Below, one piece after another: positions 17,547 through 27,488 of a DNA stretch of 64,000 nt. Source of the DNA: RGIG9115 sp045603225. GTDB taxonomy: Bacteria; Bacillota; Clostridia; UBA1381. Below the pieces are notes generated by a model that did not search any database, was not told the origin of the DNA, and saw nothing but the letters and a program-made list of their open reading frames with translations. The DNA lies in assembly GCA_045603225.1 (NCBI GenBank), contig JAZULT010000076.1:1-64000 (forward strand), written 5' to 3'. The position numbers and the translations under genes are program-made. The first letter of the stretch is position 1. Every line of letters starts with the position of its first letter.

Positions 17547-20027
17547 TCAATTAACTGCAGGTGTTGCTGAAACTAATTCCACAGATGGTACAATCGGTTC
17601 TAATGAATCAACACCGTTCCACAAGAAAGCTGTAAGTGTTTCACCTTCGCCAACTGTAATAGTTTCTGTAAGAGTTTCTGTTTTTCCCATTTCAACAGTT
17701 GTTACCGCATCTGCAAATGCAACATCCTGCATAGTCTCGCCCTTATATGTTGCAAGGATAAGGATTGCATCATATCCGTCTGTATGACCATTGTTTGTAA
17801 CAGTAATTGTAACTGTCTTTTCAGAAGTATCGCCTGTCATAACAAATGCCCCGATTTCTTCGTCAGGAAGAACTTCTGTAATACTTAGATTGTCGATATA
17901 AAAGTCTACTGTTCCGCCGCCTGTTGTTGGGTAAATGAAGTTGCTATCCGTAGAATTACATGTCCATGCTGACTTTGTTTCTACCTTATACCATCCGTTT
18001 TCTGCAGCTGTAACACTTATAATATCAGCACCGCCGACTACAGAAAATACTCCGTTTGTATCACTCTTTATCTTTGCCTGGTCTACATTCAGATTTGTTT
18101 CACCTGTTCTTATATACATTCCATTTGTAGATGCAATTATACCTTTTACATAGAAGCTGAAGTTATAGCTTTTTCCTGCTTCCATGCCCACTTTACCTGT
18201 TGTTGTGAGTGCTGTCCAGTTAGATAAACCACTTACGTGCACTGCTCTGTTGCTTTCGTATGCATCGGCTGTTGAATATTCAACACCTGCAACTGCTGCA
18301 GTATTTCCAAGCTCGGTGATAATTGCACCATTTGACTCTGTTCTTACACCTTCAAAACTACCGTTTGTTATAAGCTCGTTACCTGCTATAACAGCAGTTT
18401 CAAAACCACCGTCGGTTACCATTTCTGTTCCTGTCGTTGATTCTGTTATACTTAGATTATCGATATAGAAATCTGCACTGTTTTGCGGGAATAAAAGAGC
18501 CGCTGAAGCATCTGTTCCACTTCCACATGTCCACGGTTTTATAGTTTCTACCTTATACCAGCCATTACCGGCAGCTTCTGCCTTTAAAATACCATCACCC
18601 GCACCGGAAGCAACAGAGAATACGCCATCTGTTTCTATCAATTTAGCCGCATTAGATGTATATGACCATCCACCCATTCTCATATACATTCCGTTATTGT
18701 GCAAGTCACCTTTAATCATAAAGCTGAAATTGTATGTCGCTCCGCTTGTTAGACCAAGCTTTGACCATGTTGTAAGCTGTCCACTCTTTGTAACATGGAT
18801 TGAATTATTACTATCATATGCGTCTACATTTGAATATTCAAGCCCTGAAATTGCCGCAGTATTTCCAAGCTGTGTAACAACTGCACCGCTTGTATCAGAT
18901 GCTGATGCAGTAGTTATACTAAAATCATCAATATAGAAATCTGCACTGTTTTGCGGGAATAAAAGAGTCGCTGAAGCATCTGTTCCGCTTCCACATGTCC
19001 ACGGTGTTTTTGTTTCTACCTTATACCAGCCATTACCTGCTTCTGTTACCTTCAAAATACCATCGCCTGCACCTGAAGCAACAGTAAACACACCATTTGA
19101 TTCTGTCAATTTTGCTGCATTGGATGTATATGACCATCCACCCATTCTCATATACATTCCGTTATTGTGCAAGTCACCTTTAATCATAAAGCTGAAATTG
19201 TATGTCGCTCCGCTTGTTAGACCAAGCTTTGACCATGTTGTAAACTGTCCACTCTTTGTAACATGGATTGAGCTGTTATCCTGATATCCGACATCATTTG
19301 AATATTCAAGTCCTGCTATTGCTGCTGTATTACCAAGCTCTGTAACAACAGCTCCCGTTGTGTCCGGCTCAAAGCTTCCTCCTGTTACCATTTCGTTCCC
19401 GTTTTCATCTGTAACACTGAATTTATCAATATAGAAGTTAGGTTGAACCGGGACATCAGAGCCTTCTACCCAGTTCTGTGGATATAGCATGCTTGTAGCA
19501 GCAGTATCGTTCGCATCATATGTACCACAAACCCATGCCTTTTTTGTTTCTACCTTGTACCAACCATTTTCAGCAGGAGTAACACTCAATATATCCGTAC
19601 CCTGTTCAAGATAAAATCCATCTTCTTCATTCCATCTTAGTTTTGCTGCACTTGTTGATGTGTTGTAGTCTGCCATTCTGATATACATTCCATTTGTTGA
19701 GGGCAGTTCACCTTTTATGTAGAAGCTGAAATTATATTTTTCCCCTGCAACTAAACCAAGCTTATGTGTAGTTGCCTTACTGCCTGCCGCTGTTATATGA
19801 ATTGAACCCACTCCATCAAAGCTTTCGTTTGAGGAATATTCAAGACCACTCACTGCTGCGGTATTACCAAGCTCTTTTACAACAGCTCCTGTTGTGTTAA
19901 TTTCAAAGCTTCCGCCTGTTATCATTTCCGGTCCATCAACGGCTGCATTTGTTGAAACCATTCCAAAGGATGAAACAGTCATCATAGCAGCTATAATAGA
20001 TGCTAATATTTTCTTTGTTCTTCTCAT
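17547..20027 (-). CDS. Secreted protein with four tandem carbohydrate-binding-like modules
   Basis: An 826-residue secreted protein with no catalytic domain that I can recognise. After a signal peptide (MRRTKKILASIIAAMMTVSS) come four related beta-sandwich units of about 155-180 residues. Each begins near GAVVxELGNTAA, contains YNFSF and GWYKVET, and ends at a FYIDxxSIT strand, the pattern of CBM4/CBM22-type modules. Units 2 and 3 are almost identical even in DNA. The C-terminal 100 residues are the shared beta domain ending LTAFLWNGVDSLEPI. It probably holds polysaccharide close to the glycosidases encoded downstream. The absence of SLH domains leaves its anchoring unexplained. Confidence 0.8.
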   Translation of the reverse strand: MRRTKKILASIIAAMMTVSSFGMVSTNAAVDGPEMITGGSFEINTTGAVVKELGNTAAVSGLEYSSNESFDGVGSIHITAAGSKATTHKLGLVAGEKYNFSFYIKGELPSTNGMYIRMADYNTSTSAAKLRWNEEDGFYLEQGTDILSVTPAENGWYKVETKKAWVCGTYDANDTAATSMLYPQNWVEGSDVPVQPNFYIDKFSVTDENGNEMVTGGSFEPDTTGAVVTELGNTAAIAGLEYSNDVGYQDNSSIHVTKSGQFTTWSKLGLTSGATYNFSFMIKGDLHNNGMYMRMGGWSYTSNAAKLTESNGVFTVASGAGDGILKVTEAGNGWYKVETKTPWTCGSGTDASATLLFPQNSADFYIDDFSITTASASDTSGAVVTQLGNTAAISGLEYSNVDAYDSNNSIHVTKSGQLTTWSKLGLTSGATYNFSFMIKGDLHNNGMYMRMGGWSYTSNAAKLIETDGVFSVASGAGDGILKAEAAGNGWYKVETIKPWTCGSGTDASAALLFPQNSADFYIDNLSITESTTGTEMVTDGGFETAVIAGNELITNGSFEGVRTESNGAIITELGNTAAVAGVEYSTADAYESNRAVHVSGLSNWTALTTTGKVGMEAGKSYNFSFYVKGIIASTNGMYIRTGETNLNVDQAKIKSDTNGVFSVVGGADIISVTAAENGWYKVETKSAWTCNSTDSNFIYPTTGGGTVDFYIDNLSITEVLPDEEIGAFVMTGDTSEKTVTITVTNNGHTDGYDAILILATYKGETMQDVAFADAVTTVEMGKTETLTETITVGEGETLTAFLWNGVDSLEPIVPSVELVSATPAVN
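18460..19335 (-). repeat. Tandem near-identical 468-bp coding repeat
   Basis: Two binding modules inside the 826-residue protein are copies of one 156-codon unit. The same DNA words recur with an exact 468-base offset, for example CTGCACTG at 18473 and 18941, and the ATTAGATGTA/ATTGGATGTA pair at 18651 and 19119. Long stretches between them differ at only a few positions. This points to recent duplication or continuing gene conversion. Confidence 0.9.
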
Positions 20028-20067
20028 AAAAATACTTCCTTTCTTACTTATAACACCTAATGTTAAC

Positions 20068-21543
20068 TTAATTGTTTTGTATTACTTCAAGCACCTCAGC
20101 ATTACGCCAAGGTGTCTTTCCGCCAAGACTATCCCACAGATAAACTTTAAGAGTTTCTCCCTGATTAACGGTAATTTCTGCCTCCAGAGTTTCGCTGTTG
20201 CCTTCTGAAATCATTTTACTTCCGGTATCCGGCAAATCAGTTTTCTTCTGCTGCATAATCTTATCCTTTACAGTTGTAAGTATCAGTATTGCACCGATGT
20301 CACTACCTGCCGAGTTGTTCGTAACCGAAACAGAAACTTTTTGCTTGCCCTCAGGAGTCGTTGACATTTCAAATTCGCCAATCTCAACTGCAGGCGGCTC
20401 AAAGCTACCATTTGATATCATTTCCGTTCCCGTCTCCGAATCAACAATGCTAAGATTATCTATGTAGAAATTTACCGTTCCTCCACCGGATTGCACATTG
20501 AAAAATCCTATGTTCATCTCAGAGCAAGTCCACGGAGTAGTTGTTTCTACCTTGTACCAACCGTCTGCGTCCGCAGTTATCTGCAAAATTCCATCACCTG
20601 CACCTGATGGTACAGTAAATACTCCGCTTGAGTCGCTTTTTATTTTTGCCGCATTGGAAGCATAGCCCCAGCCCATTCTTAAATACATTCCGTTTGATGT
20701 AGTTAATACGCCCTTTATCATAAAGCTGAAATTATATGTCGCTCCGCTTGTCAGACCAAGCTTTGTCGGAGTTGTCATTTCTCCACCGGATGTAATATGA
20801 ATTGCTCTCGCACCCTCATATGCATCTATGGTTGAATACTCAAGTCCTGAAATTGCCTCTGTATTTCCAATCTCTGTGATAACCGCACCTGTTGTATCAC
20901 TTCCCGACGGTGTCGGAGTTGGTGTTGGCGTTGGTGTTGGTGTTGGCGTTGGAGTCGGTGTTGGTGTCGGTGTCATTACATCCTCAAACCCTCCATTTGT
21001 TATAATTTCAGTTCCTGTATCTGTCTCAGTTATGCTTAAATTATCAATATATACATTTACCGCTTGTCCTATTACATAGAACAGAAGTTTATTTGTAGCA
21101 GGCGATTCCCATGCCGATGTTGACTCTATCTTGTACCAGCCATCACCTGCATCTGTAATTGTAGGTCCACTACTTGTATGAAGCTCACTAAAGCCTGTGG
21201 TGACATTATCCTTTATCTTAAGATAATCCTGTCCCATAATAAAACCGCTGCCTACCGTTCCTTTTATATAGAAGCTGACATTATAGCTTTTTCCGGTATT
21301 GGTCATACCCAGCATATCTGTACTTGAATAAGAGGTCCAAGCTGACGAGTTTATATGTATTGATCGGGTACCTTCATATGCCTCTGTGGTTGAATATTCA
21401 AGTCCCGTTTTTGCTTCTGTTCTTCCCAACTCTGTAACAATCGCACCGGTTGTATCTTCCGCCGATATACTCAACATAGCAAAGGATACAGCTGTCAAAG
21501 CAACGGCTGTCAAAGCTGCAAATAATTTATTTCTATGTTTCAT
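20068..21543 (-). CDS. Secreted two-module binding protein with Thr-Pro linker
   Basis: A 491-residue secreted protein: signal peptide (MKHRNKLFAALTAVALTAVS), a first binding module (about 30-185), a 20-odd residue Thr-Pro repeat, a second module (about 215-385) and the shared C-terminal domain (ending LKVYLWDSLGGKTPW). The modules resemble those of the 826-residue neighbour (GAVxTELG, YNFSF/YNVSF, GWYK[VI]E, YIDNLSI). Thr-Pro linkers are common flexible spacers between binding modules in secreted clostridial enzymes and may be glycosylated. No enzyme domain is seen. RBS GGAGG lies just before the ATG. It belongs to the operon between the SLH proteins and the glycosidases. Confidence 0.8.
   Translation of the reverse strand: MKHRNKLFAALTAVALTAVSFAMLSISAEDTTGAIVTELGRTEAKTGLEYSTTEAYEGTRSIHINSSAWTSYSSTDMLGMTNTGKSYNVSFYIKGTVGSGFIMGQDYLKIKDNVTTGFSELHTSSGPTITDAGDGWYKIESTSAWESPATNKLLFYVIGQAVNVYIDNLSITETDTGTEIITNGGFEDVMTPTPTPTPTPTPTPTPTPTPTPSGSDTTGAVITEIGNTEAISGLEYSTIDAYEGARAIHITSGGEMTTPTKLGLTSGATYNFSFMIKGVLTTSNGMYLRMGWGYASNAAKIKSDSSGVFTVPSGAGDGILQITADADGWYKVETTTPWTCSEMNIGFFNVQSGGGTVNFYIDNLSIVDSETGTEMISNGSFEPPAVEIGEFEMSTTPEGKQKVSVSVTNNSAGSDIGAILILTTVKDKIMQQKKTDLPDTGSKMISEGNSETLEAEITVNQGETLKVYLWDSLGGKTPWRNAEVLEVIQNN
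20909..20975 (-). repeat. Hexanucleotide repeat encoding the Thr-Pro linker
   Basis: About eleven copies of a 6-base unit (GGTGTT/GGTGTC on the plus strand) encode alternating Thr and Pro. Third-position changes interrupt it, so it is a linker that could change length by slippage, but not a pure microsatellite. Confidence 0.9.
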
Positions 21544-21620
21544 TTTTTACCTCCGTTTTTTTCGGCTTGGATTGTTCTTTGTTAAATTCCAAAACAATCA
21601 TATCGTTTTCTCTCACCATC

Positions 21621-24161
21621 TCAATTCTTATATACAGCTACAATGGATGTCTGGTTTTTAACAATATTAACAACCACAAAATCTCCTCTGTCGATATCAT
21701 CAATTGTACCTATGTCTACTTTTTCCATTTCTTCGCTGCCATAAATAAGAACAGGCTTTGACGCAGGAAGCTTAAATGCAACTTCTTGTATAGTGTCTAC
21801 AAGGATTCTTCCTTTTTCACTGTCTTTTTTACTGACAAATCCCTGTATAGTATAATCTTCACCGCCTAAAGAACCTTTAATCGCTTTTTTATCAGTGTCT
21901 TCGGCAGATAAATCATATAATACTGTGCAGTTATCCACATAGCCATCGCTATTTATATGAATTTGTATAATATCTCCTGCATCTACATTTTCAAGCCCAG
22001 AATTTTCGTATGTACCCTCAAAAGAGACACCTGCGTAGGTTTCAGAAGCAAGATTTACATATGGCACCGGCTCACCATCAACATTTACTCTTACTCCTTT
22101 TTTCTTTACCATATATAGAGTAGTTCCGACTGTCTGTATATCTGTTGCCTTACTACTCCACAGCACCATATCAAGATTATAATATTCATCACGATTATAG
22201 CCTGTAACTGTGCCTGATGGTGTGTTATTAGACTTGAATGAATAATTTGAACCGATACGATAGAGTGATTTATTATCTGTGTCGTCACTTGGAACTATAA
22301 ATACTTTAGTATTTCCATCCATATAGTAGTAGTTCGAAAATGTTGTATCATTATACCTGAAAGTTTTACCAGTAACGTTTTTATCACGGTTAAGAAGCTC
22401 TGTATCTATACCTGAATAGTAATCTGTAGGTGTCTGAATATGGCTTATTTCGCCTTTATTATTGTACTTAATTCCAATAATATCCTTTTTTAAGCTTGCT
22501 GTTATCTCACCGTTAATATCATAATTATCGAACTTACGTGTAACTCCATTGACTCTCACTTTTTCGGCCAGCCTTTTCTTTTCCCATGTACCATCCTCGG
22601 TGAATAAATTCATAATATAATAATCTTCTGAATCACAATAAGGTTTATAACTCACAGGGTAAGCATAAATCCATTCATCTTCTGATGATGTTACAACAAA
22701 CACGATTTTTCCATCCATATCTGTACGGAAGATATACTTATTCCCCAAAGAAATTGTTTTTGCTGACGAATCGTTTTCGGCAACTGCCTTCAAATATAAA
22801 TCAGAAATCTCATATTTTTTATCATCTATGGTAATTTCGCCATCAACTTGAGAGAACCCGTGTACAACGCCCTCGATAGAATCATTATTTATGTAAATGT
22901 CAATTTTTCCCGACATCACATCTGGACCTCTGAAAACTGTCAGCACATCACCCATTTCAATATCGTTGATGTTTGCTTTTTCGCCATTCTTGTAGAATGT
23001 AATATCTTCTTCGTCGTACTCGCTTAAATCAAGCACACTCAATCCGGTATCAAAGGTATATTCATTATAAATCTTTTTAGAGCTTACAGATACTGCCTCT
23101 ACTATAATCGTGTCATAGCTTTCAAGGTTCACAAAATCATAATCATTATCTCCGTCATAGTCAATAGCAATAATGTTTGTTCCCTCTTTTTTGAAATCAT
23201 CTTCAGTTATTCCTGAAAAAGCTATACCATTAAACATAAATGCTGCGTCTGGTTTTATTTTTATATTTTTAACTGTTGTGTCATCTTTTTCCTTATAATA
23301 ACTCAAGACTGTTAAATTCCCAGTAACAGATTTCACATTTTCGGCATCAATAGTAATTATTGATTTTGTTTTGTCCCAAGCATATACAACCTCATCCTCA
23401 TCATCGCCTTCTTTTACATACGCTAGCACATAATGTCCTAAAAGCTTGTCAATTTTAGAATTTCCCTTCAGATAGACATTTTCACCAATCTTCACTTCAT
23501 CATCGCCAACTCCTGAATGACTGTAAAGACTGCTTTCTCCATTATCTGTAACAACACCCTTAACCTGATAAATCTCTCTAAAATACTCTAACGCATTTAC
23601 TGCTTCTGAGTAATTTAAAATATTGTCTTTACCTACGAGCCTGAATTTTGAACAATCAGCCTCTGTTATGTTGTATAATAGATTTATAATATGAGAATAT
23701 GTCAGATTACCATCGCTTGCGACTCCTTTCAGCAAATCGTGCGAGCTTGCAGCAGCCACATATCCTCTTGGATAACCGCCTTTGTTTTGTGCCTCAAGAT
23801 CATGACCCAAAAGACGTACCGCAATAGTAGCGGCTTCACTTACACTTAATGTATCATTTTCACCAACGCTGTCTTTGGAAACAATCAGTCCCATATCTTG
23901 TGCAAATTGAAGGCTTGATTCATCATAGTATTCTGTATACTTTTTATCGGTCGCTATATTCATTATGAAATTAATGTAGCCTGCCTTTGTAATTTCCTTT
24001 TGTAACAAGCTATCATTATACTCAAGACCGCATATAATGTCAAGAGCTTCAAGAAATGTAAACTTCTGTTCCTCAACACTCTGTGTATCGGCAGCGTATG
24101 TACCTATCGGACATATCAATAATATAGCTGATAATACCAAAAGAAATATTCTTTTGCTCAT
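21621..24161 (-). CDS. Secreted SLH-type, beta-rich surface protein (846 aa)
   Basis: Signal peptide (1-23), then a region of about 180 residues that looks like degenerate S-layer homology repeats (ITKAGYINFIMNIA, LSVSEAATIAVRLLG, LTYSHIINLLYNIT). A long beta-rich part with many short Tyr/Val/Asp strands follows. At about residue 330 a DYDGDNDYDF segment looks like a calcium-binding loop. No catalytic motif is recognised. It is a full-length paralogue of the 868-residue protein at 39176-41782. A role as surface scaffold or S-layer-associated protein is inferred. Its start codon lies immediately after the stop of the Gly-rich SLH gene, whose last codons serve as its ribosome site. Confidence 0.7.
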   Translation of the reverse strand: MSKRIFLLVLSAILLICPIGTYAADTQSVEEQKFTFLEALDIICGLEYNDSLLQKEITKAGYINFIMNIATDKKYTEYYDESSLQFAQDMGLIVSKDSVGENDTLSVSEAATIAVRLLGHDLEAQNKGGYPRGYVAAASSHDLLKGVASDGNLTYSHIINLLYNITEADCSKFRLVGKDNILNYSEAVNALEYFREIYQVKGVVTDNGESSLYSHSGVGDDEVKIGENVYLKGNSKIDKLLGHYVLAYVKEGDDEDEVVYAWDKTKSIITIDAENVKSVTGNLTVLSYYKEKDDTTVKNIKIKPDAAFMFNGIAFSGITEDDFKKEGTNIIAIDYDGDNDYDFVNLESYDTIIVEAVSVSSKKIYNEYTFDTGLSVLDLSEYDEEDITFYKNGEKANINDIEMGDVLTVFRGPDVMSGKIDIYINNDSIEGVVHGFSQVDGEITIDDKKYEISDLYLKAVAENDSSAKTISLGNKYIFRTDMDGKIVFVVTSSEDEWIYAYPVSYKPYCDSEDYYIMNLFTEDGTWEKKRLAEKVRVNGVTRKFDNYDINGEITASLKKDIIGIKYNNKGEISHIQTPTDYYSGIDTELLNRDKNVTGKTFRYNDTTFSNYYYMDGNTKVFIVPSDDTDNKSLYRIGSNYSFKSNNTPSGTVTGYNRDEYYNLDMVLWSSKATDIQTVGTTLYMVKKKGVRVNVDGEPVPYVNLASETYAGVSFEGTYENSGLENVDAGDIIQIHINSDGYVDNCTVLYDLSAEDTDKKAIKGSLGGEDYTIQGFVSKKDSEKGRILVDTIQEVAFKLPASKPVLIYGSEEMEKVDIGTIDDIDRGDFVVVNIVKNQTSIVAVYKN

Positions 24162-24163
24162 AA

Positions 24164-25615
24164 CTACCTCCTTACAATTTCATAAATCATTTTTGCCGCC
24201 TGCGCACGAGTACAGGTGCTTGCCGGCTTAAAACTTCCATCCGGCATTCCACTTATCACGCCACTTTTATAAAGAGCAGTTACAGATTCTTTAGCATAAT
24301 CAGAAATTTCGTTACCATCATAAAATCCGCTGTACTCATTTACTGCTTTAAGCTCTGTTCCGACATAATCTGCGGCACGTTTTAAAATAACTGCTGCATC
24401 TTGTCTTGAAATCGGCTTTTTAATACCAAAGAAGTCTTCGGATATACCACGCACGATTCCCGCTTCATAAGCAGCTCCTACATATTCAAAGTACCAGTCA
24501 CTATCGAAAACATCAAGGAATACAAAATTGTTCTCCGCTTCCTTCACTCCAAAAGCAACTACAACCATTTTCACAAATTCCTCACGAGTTATACTCGAAT
24601 TAGGTCTGAAATTGCCATTTTCATCTCCGGAAATTACATCCTTTTCTGCAAGAGATTCAACAGCTTCCTTCGCCCACTCTGAGCCATCCATATCAGGGAA
24701 TACTTTAGTTTCCACACTTGTATCCTCAGATGGTGTAGGATTAGGATTCTCGACAATATTTGTTATATACGGCTTTGTGGCTCCTCCGCCACCGCCTCCT
24801 CCGCCACCACCTGACGGATATGTTATGTCACTATTTTTCACCTTGTTAGCTTCTGTGATTGCCGCCACAAGCAAGTCCGCTTTGTAAGCCGGATTTGCAG
24901 AAAGACTTGTCACAAGTGCAGACGGCTTTGCAGTACCTGATGAGGAAATAAATTTATTCACCTCACCGTTGCCGGAAAGTCCGAGCAATACCTGATGCTT
25001 CCCTATTTCTGTTCTTATTCCTGTAACCTTTGCACTGTTTATTAAATAGAGTGCATTCTGCTTTTTGTACTCTGCCTCAACATCTGACATAAGTTCATAT
25101 GGTCTGCACATTTGAATATATTTTACAATCCAGTTCTTAGCATCATCTGTTGTAAGGTCATTGAATTTAACATTATTATACTCAAAATTAAGCTCTGACA
25201 ATGCTTTTTTCACTTCATCAGGAGTGCCCGTATTTATGTCAAGTAAAATCTGTGCCTGTCTGTCAACGGCAGTCTTATAATCTATCACTTCGCTATATGT
25301 TGCTCCGCTTGAATCCTTTATATCAAGAACATATGTACCTGAATTTTTAAATCCTAACTCTATTTTAAATTTTCCATCTAAGTCAGCAGTTAATTCATCT
25401 ATTGCCACAAACTCCTCATCGGGAGCCCCTTGAGGTTTCACAATATACATTATTTTTCCTGCTTGAATTTCTGTTTTTCCCGAAAAACTGACAATTCCGT
25501 TCAACACCAAAGTTTCTGTAGTCTTACTTATCTGTGCTGATGCTATAGAACTCATAAAGGGAACAGAAAAAAGACAAATTGCCGAAAAAATATGTATTAG
25601 TCTTTTATTTTTCAT
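24164..25615 (-). CDS. Secreted protein with Gly-rich spacer and three C-terminal SLH domains
   Basis: About 483 residues. Signal peptide from MKNKRLIH, an N-terminal beta domain (about 25-120), a helical middle, a ten-glycine tract (about residue 273) and three SLH domains at the C-terminus: WAKEAVESLAEKDVISG, then YVGAAYEAGIVRGI, then YAKESVTALYKSGVISGMP. SLH triplets bind pyruvylated wall polymers, so this protein is wall-anchored. I prefer the ATG at 25615 over 25636 because the signal peptide then begins with Met-Lys-Asn-Lys. Its paralogue at 41795-43444 has the same layout. It follows the ABC permease genes in the operon, which ties surface binding to import. Confidence 0.85.
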   Translation of the reverse strand: MKNKRLIHIFSAICLFSVPFMSSIASAQISKTTETLVLNGIVSFSGKTEIQAGKIMYIVKPQGAPDEEFVAIDELTADLDGKFKIELGFKNSGTYVLDIKDSSGATYSEVIDYKTAVDRQAQILLDINTGTPDEVKKALSELNFEYNNVKFNDLTTDDAKNWIVKYIQMCRPYELMSDVEAEYKKQNALYLINSAKVTGIRTEIGKHQVLLGLSGNGEVNKFISSSGTAKPSALVTSLSANPAYKADLLVAAITEANKVKNSDITYPSGGGGGGGGGGATKPYITNIVENPNPTPSEDTSVETKVFPDMDGSEWAKEAVESLAEKDVISGDENGNFRPNSSITREEFVKMVVVAFGVKEAENNFVFLDVFDSDWYFEYVGAAYEAGIVRGISEDFFGIKKPISRQDAAVILKRAADYVGTELKAVNEYSGFYDGNEISDYAKESVTALYKSGVISGMPDGSFKPASTCTRAQAAKMIYEIVRR

Positions 25616-25644
25616 ATTAAACTCTGCCTTTCTCATATCATAGA

Positions 25645-26523
25645 TTATCCCTTAATGCCGCTCATTACAAAACCATTCATTATTTTCTTCTGGAAAATCA
25701 CAAACAGTATTGCAGGCGGAATAATTGAAAACGATATAGCGAGCAATAGTGTGTTAATTCCGATCGTATTATCCTGTTGCATAGTATATATTTTTACCAT
25801 AATTGTTTGAATGTTCGATTCTCTTAATACCATATATGGCCAGAAAAAGTTACCCCACGCTCCGCTAAATGACAATATAACCATAGTTGAGATAATCGGC
25901 ATCGATAATGGAAATACAATTTTCGTGAATTTTCGAAGTTCACTGCATCCGTCTAATTCTCCCGCCTCCAAAAGCGATTGCGGAATATCATCAAAAAAGC
26001 TTTTGAAAATTATCACATAGTATGCATTTGCTCCAGCCATAAGCCACATAGGCCAATTTGTATTAAGTAAATTTATTCCTAATACCGGAAAATCAATTAT
26101 GTTCTTATATATCGGCACCATACAAACTGTTGTAGGCAACATATAAGTCGAAAGAATAACCAAAAATACTATTTTCCCACCTTTGACACGCATTTTAGAC
26201 AATGCATATCCCATAAGCCCGTTAACTATTACCGAAAAAGCTATAACACCTACACAGTTTATTATTGTATTGATATACAAGTTTGTAAAGTTATACTTAC
26301 TAAAAAGTTCAGGAATTGTTTCAAAATGAAATGTCTTCGGCCATAGTGTAGGAGGGACACTATAAAATTCATCAATGCTCTTTAAGGACGATACAAGCAC
26401 CCATACAACCGGTAATATACATATTATTGCTAAAATACATAGCAGAGCAATAATCGTCCAATATATGATTTTATTGGGTAATTCTTTATATCCAATATCA
26501 CTTATTAATCCATTTCTTCCCAT
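25645..26523 (-). CDS. ABC sugar transporter permease (MalG/AraQ-like)
   Basis: An inner-membrane subunit (292 residues, about six helices) of a carbohydrate importer of the CUT1 class. The first helix is IIYWTIIALLCILAIICILP. The cytoplasmic EAA loop reads EAGELDGCSELRKFTKIVFP, the contact site for the ATPase. It pairs with the permease encoded 13 bases upstream and the lipoprotein before that. No ATPase gene is present in the window. Such operons usually borrow a shared MsmK-type ATPase encoded elsewhere. Substrate: an oligosaccharide, inferred from context. Confidence 0.93.
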   Translation of the reverse strand: MGRNGLISDIGYKELPNKIIYWTIIALLCILAIICILPVVWVLVSSLKSIDEFYSVPPTLWPKTFHFETIPELFSKYNFTNLYINTIINCVGVIAFSVIVNGLMGYALSKMRVKGGKIVFLVILSTYMLPTTVCMVPIYKNIIDFPVLGINLLNTNWPMWLMAGANAYYVIIFKSFFDDIPQSLLEAGELDGCSELRKFTKIVFPLSMPIISTMVILSFSGAWGNFFWPYMVLRESNIQTIMVKIYTMQQDNTIGINTLLLAISFSIIPPAILFVIFQKKIMNGFVMSGIKG

Positions 26524-26536
26524 TATGTCAACCTCC

Positions 26537-27463
26537 TCATGCCTCTTTTTTGCCTGTTATCCTGAAATAGACAATTGACAATGCACACAGAATAATTGCA
26601 GTTATCATTCCCACAGCTGTTGACTTTCCAACTTCCATATATGAGAATGCATAATTATACGCAGCCATCATAAGCGAAATGGAAGCATTTGACGGGCCTC
26701 CGCCTGTCATCGCCAAAGGCTGCTGGAACACTTTGAATACACCCATAATCTGCATAATAATCATCATTCTGAAAAGCCCGGATACGTGAGGTATTGTTAC
26801 ATATCTTAACTTTCCCCAAAATGTACATCCATCAATTTCCGCAGCTTCATACAAGGCATGGTCAACAGATTGAAGATTCGCAAGATATACTATGGTTGTT
26901 GAACCAAATGCTCCCCATGTCATTGTTGCTGTAATTAACGGTATTGTCATTTTCGCATCTTGCAACCACGAAAGCGGGCCAATACCGACTTTAGCTAAAA
27001 TCATATTTAGAAATCCATTCATATCCGGCTGAAAAAGAACCTTCCACATAATTGCAGTAACAATTCCCGGGATTATGCACGGAAAATATACTGAAAAACG
27101 GAAGAATCCCTTTCCTCTCACAACCTCATTAAGCATAATAGCCACAATCAGCGGTGTAAAACCGCCGATTGCAACTGACCAAAATGTATACTTAAATGAG
27201 TTGATTACAGACTTTAAAAACAATGAATCAGTGATTACATCTTTATAGTTTTTCAGTCCTATGAACTCTACCGTGTTAAAGCCTTTTGTTTCAAAAAATG
27301 ACATATATAACCCTACAAATATGGGTTGTATTACAAACACCCAAAAACATATTATTCCAAGTGACATCATAAGCCACCCTGTAATATTGCGTTTAACACT
27401 GCCTTTAATTAGCATCGTTCGTTCGGGAATAGTTATTTTCTTCGTTGCGTTCTTTGTCCTCAT
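26537..27463 (-). CDS. ABC sugar transporter permease (MalF/UgpA-like)
   Basis: The second membrane subunit (308 residues) of the CUT1 importer. The N-terminal helix is GWLMMSLGIICFWVFVIQPI, and the EAA loop reads EAAEIDGCTFWGKLRYVTIP. The C-terminal helices end at ITGKKEA. It lies between the solute-binding lipoprotein and the second permease in the usual order for this class, with short gaps, so the three genes are surely one operon. Confidence 0.93.
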   Translation of the reverse strand: MRTKNATKKITIPERTMLIKGSVKRNITGWLMMSLGIICFWVFVIQPIFVGLYMSFFETKGFNTVEFIGLKNYKDVITDSLFLKSVINSFKYTFWSVAIGGFTPLIVAIMLNEVVRGKGFFRFSVYFPCIIPGIVTAIMWKVLFQPDMNGFLNMILAKVGIGPLSWLQDAKMTIPLITATMTWGAFGSTTIVYLANLQSVDHALYEAAEIDGCTFWGKLRYVTIPHVSGLFRMMIIMQIMGVFKVFQQPLAMTGGGPSNASISLMMAAYNYAFSYMEVGKSTAVGMITAIILCALSIVYFRITGKKEA

Positions 27464-27488
27464 TTAATAACACATCTCCCCACTTAAA

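Noticed and set aside
21570..21599. GATTGTT/AACAATC inverted repeat before the two-module protein
   Set aside because: Only seven pairs with a 16-base loop in A/T-rich DNA, expected by chance.
24776..24820. Ten-glycine tract as a phase-variable homopolymer
   Set aside because: The codons vary (CCT, CCG, CCA, CCC on the plus strand), so there is no pure nucleotide run that would slip easily and shift frame.
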